From Streptomyces drozdowiczii (lineage in GTDB: Bacteria; Actinomycetota; Actinomycetes; Streptomycetales; Streptomycetaceae), in contig NZ_CP098740.1 of assembly GCF_026167665.1 (NCBI RefSeq), positions 5,952,001-6,016,000 of the forward strand: 64,000 nucleotides of DNA, read 5' to 3'. Under the pieces are notes generated by a model. It saw only the letters and a list, made by a program, of their open reading frames with translations, was not told the DNA's origin and searched no databases. Below, piece by piece: positions 41,688 to 51,396 of the stretch; positions within the stretch are counted from its first letter, which is position 1; each line of letters begins with the position of its first letter. The translations under genes were made by a program, and so were the position numbers.

Positions 41688-42665
41688 ATGCACGCGTCTC
41701 AGGGGAGAAGCGCCGGCCTGGGACTCGCCCTCGCCTCGGCCTTCGCATTCGGTGGTTCTGGAGTGGCGGCCAAGCCGCTGATCGAGGCGGGACTCGACCC
41801 GCTCCACGTCGTCTGGCTGCGCGTCGCGGGCGCCGCGCTCGTCATGCTGCCGGTGGCCTGGCGCCACCGGGCGCTCGTGCGGAGCCGGCCCGTGCTGCTG
41901 CTCGGCTTCGGACTGCTCGCCGTCGCGGGCGTGCAAGCCTGCTATTTCGCCGCCATCTCCCGTATCCCGGTGGGCGTCGCGCTCCTCGTGGAATACCTCG
42001 CCCCGGCGCTCGTCCTCGGCTGGGTGCGCTTCGTGCAGCGGCGCCCGGTCACGCGGGCGGCGGCCCTCGGGGTCGTCCTCGCGGTCGGCGGACTCGCCTG
42101 CGTGGTCGAAGTATGGGCCGGGCTGAGCTTCGACGTGGTCGGGCTGGTCCTCGCGCTGGGCGCGGCCTGCTGCCAGGTCGGCTACTTCGTCCTCTCCGAC
42201 CAGGGCGGCGGGGCCGAACCCCCGCACCCGGTCGGCGTCATCGCGTACGGACTGCTGATCGGCGCCCTCGTGCTCACCGTGATCGCCCGCCCCTGGGGCA
42301 TGGACTGGTCGGTGCTCGGCGGCGACACGGCCATGGACGGCGCCGCGGTGCCGGCCTGGCTGCTGCTCGTCTGGATCGTGCTGCTGGCCACCGTCATCGC
42401 GTACGTCACCGGGGTGATCTCCGTACGCCTGCTCTCACCGGCCGTCGCGGGCGTCGTCGCCTGCCTGGAAGCGGTCATCGCGACCGTGCTCGCCTGGGTC
42501 CTCCTCGGCGAGCACCTGGCCGCCCCGCAGCTCGTCGGCGGCGCGCTCGTCCTGGCCGGCGCCCTCATCGCGCAGTCGTCCACACCCCGCCCGCCCTCCG
42601 GGCCGGTGGCCGCGGGGGCGGGGGCGCCGGACGTCGTCGGGGAGCGCGCCGACGCCCGTCTCTAG
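41688..42665 (+). CDS. EamA family (drug/metabolite) transporter
   Basis: A 325-residue inner-membrane exporter with ten predicted helices arranged as two EamA repeats (about residues 10-145 and 160-300). The RhaT-like motif GVALLVEYLAPALVLGW and VVACLEAVIATVLAWVLLGE are characteristic. Substrate unknown. ATG 41688 has no ribosome binding site, so translation from a leaderless message is likely. Its stop overlaps the convergent PPOX gene by four bases. Confidence 0.88.
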   Translation: MHASQGRSAGLGLALASAFAFGGSGVAAKPLIEAGLDPLHVVWLRVAGAALVMLPVAWRHRALVRSRPVLLLGFGLLAVAGVQACYFAAISRIPVGVALLVEYLAPALVLGWVRFVQRRPVTRAAALGVVLAVGGLACVVEVWAGLSFDVVGLVLALGAACCQVGYFVLSDQGGGAEPPHPVGVIAYGLLIGALVLTVIARPWGMDWSVLGGDTAMDGAAVPAWLLLVWIVLLATVIAYVTGVISVRLLSPAVAGVVACLEAVIATVLAWVLLGEHLAAPQLVGGALVLAGALIAQSSTPRPPSGPVAAGAGAPDVVGERADARL

Positions 42666-43354
42666 GGCAGGTACGCCGGTACGCCGATCGACGGGTCCAG
42701 GTCGTCCGCCGGGACCGGGGTGCCGTAGGCCGGGGCGACGGGGACGACGCCGGACCAGTACGGCAGGCCGAGGTCCCGGGGGTCGTCGTTCGGGCCGCCC
42801 GTGCGGATCTTGGCCGAGACCTCCCGCAGATCCAGCCGGACGACGGCGGTGGCGGCCAGCTCCTTGCCGTCGGCCGGGCGCGAGTCCTTCGAGCGGCCCG
42901 GCACCACCTGGTCCACGATCGCGTCCAGGGCGACGCGCCGCTCCTCCGGATCGGTCACGGTGTACGCGGTGCCGTGGACGACCACCGAGCGGTAGTTGAG
43001 CGAGTGGTGGAAGGCCGAGCGGGCCAGCACCAGGCCGTCCACATGGGTCACCGTCAGGCACACCGGCAGCCCCTCCTCGCTGCGCCCGGCCGTCCGCAGC
43101 GGTCGCGAGCCGGTCGAGCCGTGCACGTACAGCCGCTCGCCGACCCGGCCGAAGAGCGTCGGCAGCACGACCGGGGCGCCGTCGCGCACGAAGCCGAGGT
43201 GGCAGAGGTAGGCGGCGTCGAGTATCGAGTGGACCGTCTCCCGGTCGTACGCGGCGCGGTCCCGCGACCGGGTGGGTACGGTGCGGTCCGTCGGCTCGTA
43301 TCCGGAAGAAGAGGCGTCCGGGGACGTGGTCTGCGGGGAAGCGGTCTCCGGCAT
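42662..43354 (-). CDS. pyridoxamine 5'-phosphate oxidase family (NimA-like) protein
   Basis: A 230-residue flavin/F420-type split-barrel protein. After a Ser/Thr/Pro-rich start it has DRETVHSILDAAYLCHLGF, LYVHGSTGSRPLR and SAFHHSLNYRSVVVHG, as in nitroimidazole-resistance-like PPOX proteins. The reaction is unknown. ATG 43354 is preferred because GGAG lies six bases before it; the ATG at 43366 touches the palindrome and has no binding site. It is divergent from a MocR regulator, a pairing seen repeatedly in Streptomyces. Confidence 0.85.
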   Translation of the reverse strand: MPETASPQTTSPDASSSGYEPTDRTVPTRSRDRAAYDRETVHSILDAAYLCHLGFVRDGAPVVLPTLFGRVGERLYVHGSTGSRPLRTAGRSEEGLPVCLTVTHVDGLVLARSAFHHSLNYRSVVVHGTAYTVTDPEERRVALDAIVDQVVPGRSKDSRPADGKELAATAVVRLDLREVSAKIRTGGPNDDPRDLGLPYWSGVVPVAPAYGTPVPADDLDPSIGVPAYLP

Positions 43355-43366
43355 TGCGTTCTCCAT

Positions 43367-43378
43367 TGCACTAGTGCA
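43367..43378. promoter_or_regulatory. 12-bp palindrome between PPOX and MocR genes
   Basis: TGCACTAGTGCA is a perfect palindrome in the 35-bp gap between two divergent starts. It must overlap both promoters, so it is a probable operator for the MocR regulator. Confidence 0.65.
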
Positions 43379-43389
43379 TACTGTTGTTT

Positions 43390-44721
43390 GTGCTAGGAGA
43401 GTATCGGATCAGTGGACGGCGTGCACAGGAAATTGCCGCCAGCGTCGAGCGCGGGGTCGGTTCGGGTGAGCTGCCGCCGGGGCATGTGCTGCCTCCCATG
43501 CGGGAGCTGGCGGCCCGCCTGGAGGTGAATCCGAACACCGTCGCGGCGGCCTACCGCACCCTGCGCGAGCGCGGGGTGATCGAGACGGCCGGGCGCCGGG
43601 GCAGCCGGATCAGGCCGCGCCCCGCGAGCACCGCGCGCGGTTCGATGCGGGTCGAGGCGCCGCCCGGGGTGCGGGACCTGGGCGACGGCAGCCCCGATCC
43701 GGCGCTGCTCCCGCGCCTGGGCGAGGCGTTCGCGTCCGTCGCCGAGGCGTACGCGCGCGAACCGGGGCTGTACGGGCAGGCGGCCGTGGACGCGGAGTTC
43801 GCCGCACTCGCGCGCGCCGCGATGGACGCCGACGGGGTGCCTGCCGGGCCGGTGGCCGCCGCCTCCGGTTCGCTGGACGCGATCGAGCGGGTGCTCACCG
43901 CCCACCTCAGACCCGGCGACCAGGTCGCGGTCGAGGACCCCGGCTGGGGCGGGCTCCTGGACTTGGTGCCCGCGCTCGGCATGCGGCCCGTGCCGATGGC
44001 GCTGGACGAGGACGGGCCGTTGCCGGACGCGCTCGAAGCGGCGCTCCAGGCGGGCGCGCGGGCGGTCGTTATCACGGATCGGGCGCAGAACCCGACCGGG
44101 GCCACGGTCTCCGCGGACCGGGCGGGGCGGCTGCGGGCGGTCCTCGCCCGGCACCCGGACGTCCTGCTCATCGAGGACGACCACGGCCACGCCATCGTGG
44201 ACCAGCCGCTGTACCCGCTGGCCGGGTCCACGGGCCGGTGGGCGTTCGTCCGCTCGGTGGCCAAGGCGTACGGGCCGGACCTGCGGGTCGCGGTGCTGAC
44301 CGGGGACGCGGTCACGGTCGACCGGGTGGCCGGCCGCCAGCGGCTCGGGCCCGGCTGGGTCAGCCGCCTGCTGCAACGGACCGTCGTGCACCTGTGGAGC
44401 ACCGGCGCGGTGGACTCGCGCGAGGTGGCCCGGTCCTACGCCCGCCGCCGGGACGCCCTCGTCCGCGCGCTGGCGGAGCGCGGGGTTCCGGCGTACGGCC
44501 GCAGCGGGATGAACGTGTGGGTGCCGGTGAGCGACGAGACGGGGGCGGTGGCCCGGCTGTTGCAGGCGGGCTGGGCGGTGGCGCCCGGGGCCAGGTTCCG
44601 TATCGCCGCACCCCAGGCGGTCCGGATCACCGTCTCCCCGCTCACCGACGCCGATATCGCGCCGCTGGCCGACGCGGTGGCGGAGGCGGCGGGCCCGGCC
44701 AGGCCGCTGAGCTACGGGTGA
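43390..44721 (+). CDS. MocR-type regulator (GntR HTH fused to aminotransferase)
   Basis: A 443-residue transcription factor: GntR winged helix at residues 1-75 (PPMRELAARLEVNPNTVAAA, YRTLRERGVIETAGRRG) and a fold-type I aminotransferase domain (about 95-443). The PLP lysine lies in RSVAKAYGPDLRVAVLTGD and the pocket Asp-rich loop in LLIEDDHGHAIV. PdxR and GabR are well-studied relatives that sense PLP or its amine adducts. GTG 43390 is chosen over the in-frame TTG 43384; there is no leader binding site, so the message may be leaderless. It probably controls the divergent PPOX gene. Confidence 0.9.
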   Translation: MLGEYRISGRRAQEIAASVERGVGSGELPPGHVLPPMRELAARLEVNPNTVAAAYRTLRERGVIETAGRRGSRIRPRPASTARGSMRVEAPPGVRDLGDGSPDPALLPRLGEAFASVAEAYAREPGLYGQAAVDAEFAALARAAMDADGVPAGPVAAASGSLDAIERVLTAHLRPGDQVAVEDPGWGGLLDLVPALGMRPVPMALDEDGPLPDALEAALQAGARAVVITDRAQNPTGATVSADRAGRLRAVLARHPDVLLIEDDHGHAIVDQPLYPLAGSTGRWAFVRSVAKAYGPDLRVAVLTGDAVTVDRVAGRQRLGPGWVSRLLQRTVVHLWSTGAVDSREVARSYARRRDALVRALAERGVPAYGRSGMNVWVPVSDETGAVARLLQAGWAVAPGARFRIAAPQAVRITVSPLTDADIAPLADAVAEAAGPARPLSYG

Positions 44722-44773
44722 GGGCCGGGCGTGACGGGTGAGGATCCGGCTTTACGGATGAGGCATCGGCCCC

Positions 44774-45751
44774 TCAGGCGCGCCGTCTGCTCTGGGTGAG
44801 CGCGGCACCGGCCAGGACGACGAGCGCGCCGACGGGGGTGTTCCAGCTCAACTGCTCCCCGAGCACGGCCACTCCGGCCGCCGTGGCGATGACCGGGATG
44901 AAGTAGGTGACCATCTGCGCGGTCGTCGGCCCGACCTCGTTGACCAGGCCGTACTGGAGCAGCACCGCGAGGCCCGTGCCCAGCGCCCCGAGCGCGACGA
45001 CGGCCAGGGTGGGCAGGATCGGGAAGCTTCCGGGGACGGTGGTGAACAGCGGTGTGACGACCGCGAGTTGCGCGGCGCCCAGGAAGAGCTGGCTGCCGGT
45101 GAGCGCGAGGGTCGACGCGCCGCTGCCGGCCAGCGTCCGGCGCACGTAGATCCAGCCGATCGGATAGCTCAGCGAGGCCAGGAGCGCCATCGCCGTGCCG
45201 CTGAAGTCCAGCCCGGAGAAGCCCTGCCAGGCGCCGAGCACCGTCAGGACGCCGAGGAAGCCGAGGCCGAGACCGGCGACGCGGCGGCGGGTCGGCCGGT
45301 CCTCCGAGAGGGCGACGAGCGACAGCGCCATGCCCCAGAGCGGCGAGGTCGCGTTGCAGATGCCCGCCAGCGTGGACGGGATGGACAGCTCGGCGTAGGC
45401 GAACAGGGAGAACGGCAGCGCGTTCAGGAAGAACGCCGCCACCGCCAGGTGGCCCCAGGTCCGGGCCGAACGCGGCAGCCGCTCCCGCTTCACCACCATG
45501 ACCACCGCCAGGACCGCCGTGCCCGACAGGAGCCGCCCCAGGGTCACTTGGAACGGGGCGTAGGCGTTGGTCCCCACCTTGATCAGGAGGAAGCTGAAGC
45601 CCCAGATCAGCGAGAGCGCCGCGAAACGCAGCCGCCAGTCCAGGGCGGGCCGCCGGGCGGGGGCGTCGGTGGGGGTGGTGGCGGAGGGCGGCGGTGCGGA
45701 CGGTGCCGGGCACGGCTCGGGGGTGGCTCTCGGGGCGGTCGTGGCGCTCAT
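44774..45751 (-). CDS. EamA family (drug/metabolite) transporter
   Basis: A 325-residue membrane exporter with a Pro/Ala-rich cytoplasmic start and ten helices in two EamA repeats. Segments such as SLIWGFSFLLIKVGTNAYAP, LSIPSTLAGICNATSPLWGM and GPTTAQMVTYFIPVIATAAG are typical. Start at ATG 45751 (MSATTAP) is preferred to the in-frame ATG 45787, which lies in the operator. It is divergent from a LysR gene and likely controlled by it. Confidence 0.87.
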   Translation of the reverse strand: MSATTAPRATPEPCPAPSAPPPSATTPTDAPARRPALDWRLRFAALSLIWGFSFLLIKVGTNAYAPFQVTLGRLLSGTAVLAVVMVVKRERLPRSARTWGHLAVAAFFLNALPFSLFAYAELSIPSTLAGICNATSPLWGMALSLVALSEDRPTRRRVAGLGLGFLGVLTVLGAWQGFSGLDFSGTAMALLASLSYPIGWIYVRRTLAGSGASTLALTGSQLFLGAAQLAVVTPLFTTVPGSFPILPTLAVVALGALGTGLAVLLQYGLVNEVGPTTAQMVTYFIPVIATAAGVAVLGEQLSWNTPVGALVVLAGAALTQSRRRA

Positions 45752-45781
45752 GGTGACAACGATCGCCGCCCTTACCTCGTA

Positions 45782-45801
45782 GCACAAGTGAGAATTTGTG
45801 C
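45782..45801. promoter_or_regulatory. LysR-type inverted repeat
   Basis: GCACAA-N8-TTGTGC lies between the divergent eamA and lysR starts. A TAGCAT -10 box (45813-45818) seven bases before the lysR ATG suggests a leaderless lysR message repressed from this site. Confidence 0.55.
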
Positions 45802-45825
45802 GCGTCTTCGCGTAGCATCGCTTAC

Positions 45826-46749
45826 ATGTTGAACCTGGAGCGCCTGCGCACCCTCGACGCCCTGGCCAGACTCGGTTCGGTCAGCGGCGCCGCCGAAGGG
45901 CTGCACGTCACGACGTCGGCCGTCTCGCAGCAGATGGCGAAGCTGGAGCGCGAGGTCGGCCAGCAGCTCCTCGCCAGGAACGGGCGCGGGGTGCGGCTCA
46001 CCGACGCCGGCCGACTGCTCGCCGACCACGCGGCCCGCATCCTCTCGCAGGTCGAGCTGGCCCAGTCCGACATCGAGGCCCAGCGCGGCGAGGTCGTGGG
46101 GGAGATCCGGCTCGGCGCCTTTCCCACGGCCGCGCGCGGCCTCTTCCCCGCGACGCTGCTCGCCCTGCGCACCGGCCACCCCGAACTGCGGGTGCGCACC
46201 CTGGAGCTGGAGCCCGAGGCCGGGATCCGGGCGGTGCTCCGAGGCGACATCGATCTCGCGGTGGTCCTGGACTGGAGCAACAAACGGCTCCCGGTGCCCG
46301 GCGGCCTGACCCGGGCCGAACTGCTGGACGACGCCCCGGACATCGCCATGCCGGCGGACCACCCGCTGGCCGGGTGCTCCGAAGTGGACCTGGAGGACTT
46401 CGCGGACGACGACTGGGTGTCCTGGCCCGAGGGCGAATTCTGTTACGACTGGCTGATGTTCACGCTCCGCTCCAAGGGCATCGAACCGCGCATCGCGCAC
46501 CTCGCGGGCGAGCACCACACACAACTCGCCCTGATCGCGGCCGGGATGGGAGTCTGCGTGGCGCCCCGGCTGGGGCGCGGTCCGGTGCCCGACGGGGTGC
46601 GGCTGGTGCCGGTGCGCCAGCGGATGCGCCGCCATGTCCACGCGGTGTGGCGGACGGACGCGGACCGGCGCCCCTCGGTCCGCGCGGCGGTCGCGGCGCT
46701 GCGCGAGGCGGGGCGGGGGCTGGAGGAGCCCATGGGGCCGGAGAGCTGA
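45826..46749 (+). CDS. LysR family regulator
   Basis: A 307-residue LTTR. The N-terminal HTH (LRTLDALARLGSVSGAAEGL, HVTTSAVSQQMAKLEREVG) is followed by a periplasmic-binding-like effector domain (about residues 90-295). ATG 45826 has no ribosome binding site and sits where a TAGCAT promoter would start transcription. By position it regulates the divergent EamA exporter, a common LysR-exporter pair. Confidence 0.9.
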   Translation: MLNLERLRTLDALARLGSVSGAAEGLHVTTSAVSQQMAKLEREVGQQLLARNGRGVRLTDAGRLLADHAARILSQVELAQSDIEAQRGEVVGEIRLGAFPTAARGLFPATLLALRTGHPELRVRTLELEPEAGIRAVLRGDIDLAVVLDWSNKRLPVPGGLTRAELLDDAPDIAMPADHPLAGCSEVDLEDFADDDWVSWPEGEFCYDWLMFTLRSKGIEPRIAHLAGEHHTQLALIAAGMGVCVAPRLGRGPVPDGVRLVPVRQRMRRHVHAVWRTDADRRPSVRAAVAALREAGRGLEEPMGPES

Positions 46750-46844
46750 CCGGCCGCCCGGCCTGACCGGTCTGCCCGGCCCGCCCGTTCCGCCCGTCCC
46801 GCCCGGCCTGCGCGGTCGGGCCCCGCCCTCGCGCCGTACCGCCG

Positions 46845-48981
46845 TCAGACCCCAACGACTGCCGCAGGAAGTCCCGCTCAAGGTGCAGCAGCCCGCTCGC
46901 CGTGCGGTCACGCCCCACCAGATGGCCGGCCCCGGACAGCGGCAGCACCGTGTGCGGGCGGCCGGCGGCGAGCAGGGCCGAGGAGAGGCGCAGGGTGTGC
47001 GCCACGGTGACGTTGTCGTCGCCGAGCCCGTGCACCAGCATCAGCGGCCGGGTCAGCGAAGCGGCCTCGTTCAGCAGCGAGTTGCGGTCGTAGTTCTCCG
47101 GCAGCATGTCCGGGTGGCCCAGGAAGCGCTCCTCCCAGTGGGTGTCGTAGAGCCGCCGGTCCGCCGGGGCAGCGCCCGCCACCGCCGCGTGGAAGACCTC
47201 CGGGTGCCGGAGGACCGCCGCCGCCGCGAGATACCCGCTGAACGACCAGCCGCGCATCGCCACCCGGGTCAGGTCCAGCTCCGGGCGGACGGCGGCCACC
47301 GCGTGCAACGCGTCGATCTGGTCCTCCAGCACGGCCGTCAGGCGGTCGCCGTGCACCGACTTCTCCCACGCCTCGCCGCGCCCCGGCGTCCCCCGTCCGT
47401 CCGTGACGAGGACCGCGAACCCCTGCTCCGCGAACCACTGGGCCACCGCCGTCCACCACGTCCGCACCTTCAGCACGACCTGCATGCCGTGACCGGCGTA
47501 CGGGCTCAGCAGCACCGGGAGCGGTCCGTGGCCGGGCCCGTGCCAGGACGGCAGGTAGAGGCGGCTGCGCAGCTCGCGCGCGCCGAGGCTCAGGGCCAGC
47601 GGGCGCGGGGTGACGAGCGGTTCCTCGGCCAGGACGGCGATCCGGCCCGCCTCCGCGCCGTCCCGCAGCACGGTCACCGTATGGCCGTCCGGCGTCCGGC
47701 TGTCGAGGACCACCACCGGGCCGCCGACCGCCGCGGTGTGCACACCGGGTGCGTCGGAGACCCGGGCCGGGCCGCCCCCGGTCCCGTCCCAGGACCAGAC
47801 GTGGACCTCGGTGGGCTCGTCGCCGCCCGTGAAGTACACCCGCCCGTCCGCCGCCCCGAGCACCTCGCGCACCTCCAGGCCCGGGGGCGTCGGAACGCCG
47901 CCGATGTCCAGGCCCTGGGTGTCGCCGCCGGGATGGGCGGGTACGACGAGCGCCCCGGACGGCAGGCGCAGCGGGGTGCCCGGGCGCAGGGCCACCCAGG
48001 CCGAGTCGTGGGCGCGGTGCACGGTCGTCGTGTCCCCGGTCGCCTCGTCCACCGCCAGGACGCGCACGGTGCGCTGGTCCCGGGTCTGCACGGAGACCAG
48101 GGGCCCCCGGTCGTCCCAGTCCGCCGCCACCACGTACTCGAACGCCCGGTCCGTCCAGGCGCCTTCGGGGTGCCCGTCGCCCGCCGCCTCGGGGAGCCGG
48201 ACGGGGGTGCGCGCGCCGGAGAGCCGCACGAGGTGCAGCGAGACCTTCGCGTTGGGGGTCCCGGCGGCCGGGTACGCCAGTTCGCGGGCGGGCGCTCGGG
48301 GTGCGCGGGGTCGGTGAGGAAGCGGCGCCGGACGCCGGAGGTGTCGGTGCGGGCGACCAGGAGGGCGTCGCCGCGCGGGGACCACCAGTAGCCGCGCGTA
48401 CGGCCGATGGACTCCTGCGAGACGTAGTCGGACAGGCCGAAGGTGATGTGCTCCCCGTCCGGTCCGGCGAGCGCGCGGTCGCCGGTGCCGTCCGCCCGTA
48501 CCGTACGCAGCGCGCCGCCGGAGACGTACGCGATCAGCGAGCCGTCGGGGGAGGGGCGGGGATCCACGGCTGGTCCGGCCGTCGGCAGCCGGCGGGGCGC
48601 GGAGCCATCGAGGGGGACCACCCAGAGGGTGCCCGCGAGGGCGAGGGCCGCCAGGCGCACCGAGGCGTCGGTGGCGTACGAGACGACGCCGGACGATGTC
48701 TCGTGGGCGCGTTCGCGCCGGGCCCGCTCCTCCGGCGGGACCTCGCCGGGGGCCTCCTGCGCGAAGCCCGGTCCGAGCGGGTCGGCGAGCAGCCGCTCCT
48801 CGCCGTTCTCGTACAGCCAGAGCCGGCTCACCGGGTCGGTGCCCGAGGTGCCCCGGACGAACAGGACCCGTTCGCCGTCCGGGGAGACGGTGAACTGCCG
48901 GGGCACGCCCAGCGAGAAGCGCCGGGTGCGGGCGAACTGGTCGGGGAAGAGGTCGGCGGGCGAGCCGGAGGGGGCTGTCAT
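46845..48981 (-). pseudogene. S9 family peptidase (DPP IV/prolyl oligopeptidase type), frameshifted
   Basis: A serine peptidase of about 710 residues in two frames. From ATG 48981 the beta-propeller starts MTAPSGSPADLFPDQFARTR and runs to LTDPAHPERPP; one C missing at the run 48286-48288 (G on the plus strand) shifts the frame, after which ELAYPAAGTPNAKVSLHLV continues. The hydrolase domain is intact: Ser in GWSFSGY, Asp in GLGDDNV, His in GAGH. After FLRQSLG the frame runs on for another 130 residues antisense to lysR; one extra G at 46850-46853 would give a stop at 46845, so a second length error is likely. As given, the 46460 stop ends the frame. Confidence 0.8.
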
Positions 48982-49013
48982 CTCGACACCATGACAGGTG
49001 GTGCGGCGCGGAA

Positions 49014-49044
49014 GCCGTCCGGGGCCCGCCGGGCCCCGGACGGC
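49014..49044 (-). terminator. terminator of the MFS operon
   Basis: GCCGTCCGGGGCCC / GGGCCCCGGACGGC, a perfect 14-bp stem with loop GCC, just beyond the MFS stop at 49050. Confidence 0.85.
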
Positions 49045-49049
49045 CGCGA

Positions 49050-50651
49050 TCAGTGCGCGGCGGGCGCGGCCTGCTGGGCCGCCGCCGTCTCCTCCGCCAG
49101 GCGCTCCATGCCGCTCTGGGTGCGCAGCGGCTTCTCCTTGATGAAGAGGACCGCGACGAGCGCCAGGAAGGCGAAGGGGGCGCCGATCAGGAAGACGTCG
49201 GCGGTGGCGACGCCGTACGCGTTCTCCACGATGACGCGCGCCGGCTCCGGCAGCTTGCTGAGTTCGGGGACACCGCCGCCGGTGCCGCCGCCGGCCGCCC
49301 CGCCGAAGCCCTTCTCCAGCTCCTCGGCCACCCGGTGGCCGAGGACCGCACCGAGCGCGCTCGTACCGATGGCGCCGCCGAGGCTGCGGAAGAACGACAG
49401 GACCGAGGTGGCCGCACCGAGTTCGGAGGCGGGCACGTCGTTCTGGGCGGCCAGGACGAGGTTCTGCATCAGCATGCCGACGCCGACGCCGAGGACCACC
49501 ATGTAGACGCTGAGCAGGGCGAACGAGGAGTCGGCGCCGATCGTGGAGAGCAGGCCCATGCCCGCGGTCATGATGACGCCGCCCGCGATGAGGAAGCCCT
49601 TCCACTTGCCCCGCGCGGAGATGATCTGGCCGGCCACGGTGGTCGAGATCATCAGACCGAGGATCATCGGCAGGCTCATCAGGCCCGCGATCGTCGGGGA
49701 CTTGCCCAGCGAGATCTGGAAGTACTGCGAGAGGAACACCGTGCCGCCGAACATGGCGACACCGACCAGCAGGCTCGCCACGGTCGTCAGCGCCACCGTG
49801 CGGTTGCGGAAGATGTCCAGCGGGATGATCGGCTCGGCCACCCGGGACTCGACCCACACCGCGGCGGCCAGCAGGACCACACCGGCGGAGACGAGCGCGG
49901 CGGTCTGCCAGGACGCCCAGTCGAAGTTGTTGCCCGCGAGGGTCACCCACAGCAGCAGCGAGCTGACGCCGCTCATGATGAGCACGGCGCCGACGTAGTC
50001 GATCCTCACCTCGCGGCGGATCGTCGGCAGCTTCAGGGTCAGCTGGAGCAGCACGATCGCGAGCAGTGCGAACGGCACACCGATGAAGAAGCACCAGCGC
50101 CAGCCCAGCCAGGAGGTGTCCACCAGGACCCCTCCGATCAGCGGGCCCGCGACCGTCCCGACGGCGAAGACGGCGCCGAAGATGCCGGAGTATCGGCCGA
50201 GTTCGCGCGGCGGGATGATCGCCGCCATCACGACCTGGGCGAGCGCGGTGAGACCGCCCGCGCCGATGCCCTGCACGACACGGCTGACGATGAGCAGTCC
50301 GACACTGTGCGAGAAGCCGGCGACGAGCGAACCGACGACAAACATCGACAGCGAGAGCTGGATGAGCAGCTTCTTGTCGTACAGGTCGGAGAGCTTGCCC
50401 CAGATCGGCACGGTCGCCGTCATGGCGAGCAGTTCGGCCGTGACCACCCAGGTGTACGAGGACTGGGTGCCGTGCAGGTCGGCGATGATCCGGGGCAGGG
50501 CGTTGGAGACGACCGTGGAAGCCAGGATGGCGACGAACATGCCGGCCATCAGGCCCGACATGGCCTGGAGTATCTGGCGGCGCGTCATGCCTGACGCGGC
50601 CCCCTCGGTCGTACCGGCGGCGCCGGTTTCGGGTGTGACGGCAGCGGTCAT
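49050..50651 (-). CDS. DHA2 family MFS multidrug exporter
   Basis: A 533-residue proton-driven exporter with 14 membrane helices. The antiporter motif C region (GRYSGIFGAVFAVGTVAGPLIGGVL), motif A-like WGKLSDLYDKK and the D-type motif near the first helix (GLMAGMFVAILASTVVSNALP) place it in the DHA2/EmrB group. A Gly-rich loop (GGAAGGGTGGGVPE, about 440) precedes the last helix, as in many Streptomyces members. It lies 78 bases downstream of a tetR gene on the same strand, so the pair is probably a self-repressed drug-efflux operon. Confidence 0.93.
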   Translation of the reverse strand: MTAAVTPETGAAGTTEGAASGMTRRQILQAMSGLMAGMFVAILASTVVSNALPRIIADLHGTQSSYTWVVTAELLAMTATVPIWGKLSDLYDKKLLIQLSLSMFVVGSLVAGFSHSVGLLIVSRVVQGIGAGGLTALAQVVMAAIIPPRELGRYSGIFGAVFAVGTVAGPLIGGVLVDTSWLGWRWCFFIGVPFALLAIVLLQLTLKLPTIRREVRIDYVGAVLIMSGVSSLLLWVTLAGNNFDWASWQTAALVSAGVVLLAAAVWVESRVAEPIIPLDIFRNRTVALTTVASLLVGVAMFGGTVFLSQYFQISLGKSPTIAGLMSLPMILGLMISTTVAGQIISARGKWKGFLIAGGVIMTAGMGLLSTIGADSSFALLSVYMVVLGVGVGMLMQNLVLAAQNDVPASELGAATSVLSFFRSLGGAIGTSALGAVLGHRVAEELEKGFGGAAGGGTGGGVPELSKLPEPARVIVENAYGVATADVFLIGAPFAFLALVAVLFIKEKPLRTQSGMERLAEETAAAQQAAPAAH

Positions 50652-50729
50652 CGGCTGACGTTCCTCATTCTCTGGTGACTGGCTCCGCGCCCGGTGGTGC
50701 GCGCGCGGAGGGTGGTGCGGTGGGGCGGC

Positions 50730-51332
50730 TCAGCCCTTCAGACCGGCGGCCAGCGAGGCGAACGCCTCGCGGTACAGGCTCTGGAAGGTGCGGGTACGGC
50801 CCGTGGCCACCCAGACCTCGACCGCGGCCCGCACGGCGGCGACGGCCGCATGCGCGAGGAGCCGGGGATACAGGTCGGTCTCGGGGTCCTGGCCGAGGCG
50901 TTCGGCGACGACGGCGACCATCGCGGTCTCGTCGGCGCCCCGGGCGGCCAGGAAGTTGGGGAGCAGCGCCGGGCTCTTCTTCAGCACCTCCAGCTGGAGC
51001 TCCCAGCGCTCGTGGTCCTCCTCGATGGAGGCGAGCTCCTGCGCGATGGCCTCGCTGAGGGCGTCGAGCGCGGTCAGGTGCTCGGGCGCGTTGAGCACGG
51101 CCCGGCGGGTCCGCTCGGCGGTCTCCTGGACGGGGCGCGTGATCGCGTCCTCCAGGCACGGGAAGTAGTTGAAGAACGTGCGCACGGAGACCCCGACGGC
51201 AGCCGTGACCGCTTCCACGGTCACCTGCTCGAAGCCCCGGTCCGCGGCCATGCGCAGCGCCGCGCCCGCCAGGGCGTCACGCGTGGCGCGCTTCTTGCGT
51301 TCACGCAGCCCCAGGGGCGGGTCGTCGCTCAT
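50730..51332 (-). CDS. TetR family regulator of the efflux operon
   Basis: A 200-residue repressor with the TetR HTH (RERKKRATRDALAGAALRMA, VTAAVGVSVRTFFNYFPCLE, about residues 10-60) and a C-terminal sensor domain. ATG 51332 (MSDDPPLG) is preferred to ATG 51368, which lies inside the operator. First gene of the tetR-MFS operon. Confidence 0.9.
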   Translation of the reverse strand: MSDDPPLGLRERKKRATRDALAGAALRMAADRGFEQVTVEAVTAAVGVSVRTFFNYFPCLEDAITRPVQETAERTRRAVLNAPEHLTALDALSEAIAQELASIEEDHERWELQLEVLKKSPALLPNFLAARGADETAMVAVVAERLGQDPETDLYPRLLAHAAVAAVRAAVEVWVATGRTRTFQSLYREAFASLAAGLKG

Positions 51333-51342
51333 GAAGGTGCAT

Positions 51343-51371
51343 GCTATGCAATTTTGCAGGCTGGGCAAAAT
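51343..51371. promoter_or_regulatory. TetR operator upstream of tetR-MFS operon
   Basis: Overlapping inverted repeats TGCAA-TT-TTGCA (51347-51358) and ATTTTGC-N7-GCAAAAT (51351-51371) in an AT-rich patch immediately upstream of the tetR start; a good candidate for autoregulation. Confidence 0.65.
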
Positions 51372-51396
51372 TTCAGGACGGCGCCTGCGGGAGGGC

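Noticed and set aside
46750..46830. CCCGCCCG-type repeats suggesting a small tandem repeat or CRISPR
   Set aside because: The units are short, imperfect and without spacers; ordinary GC-rich low complexity.
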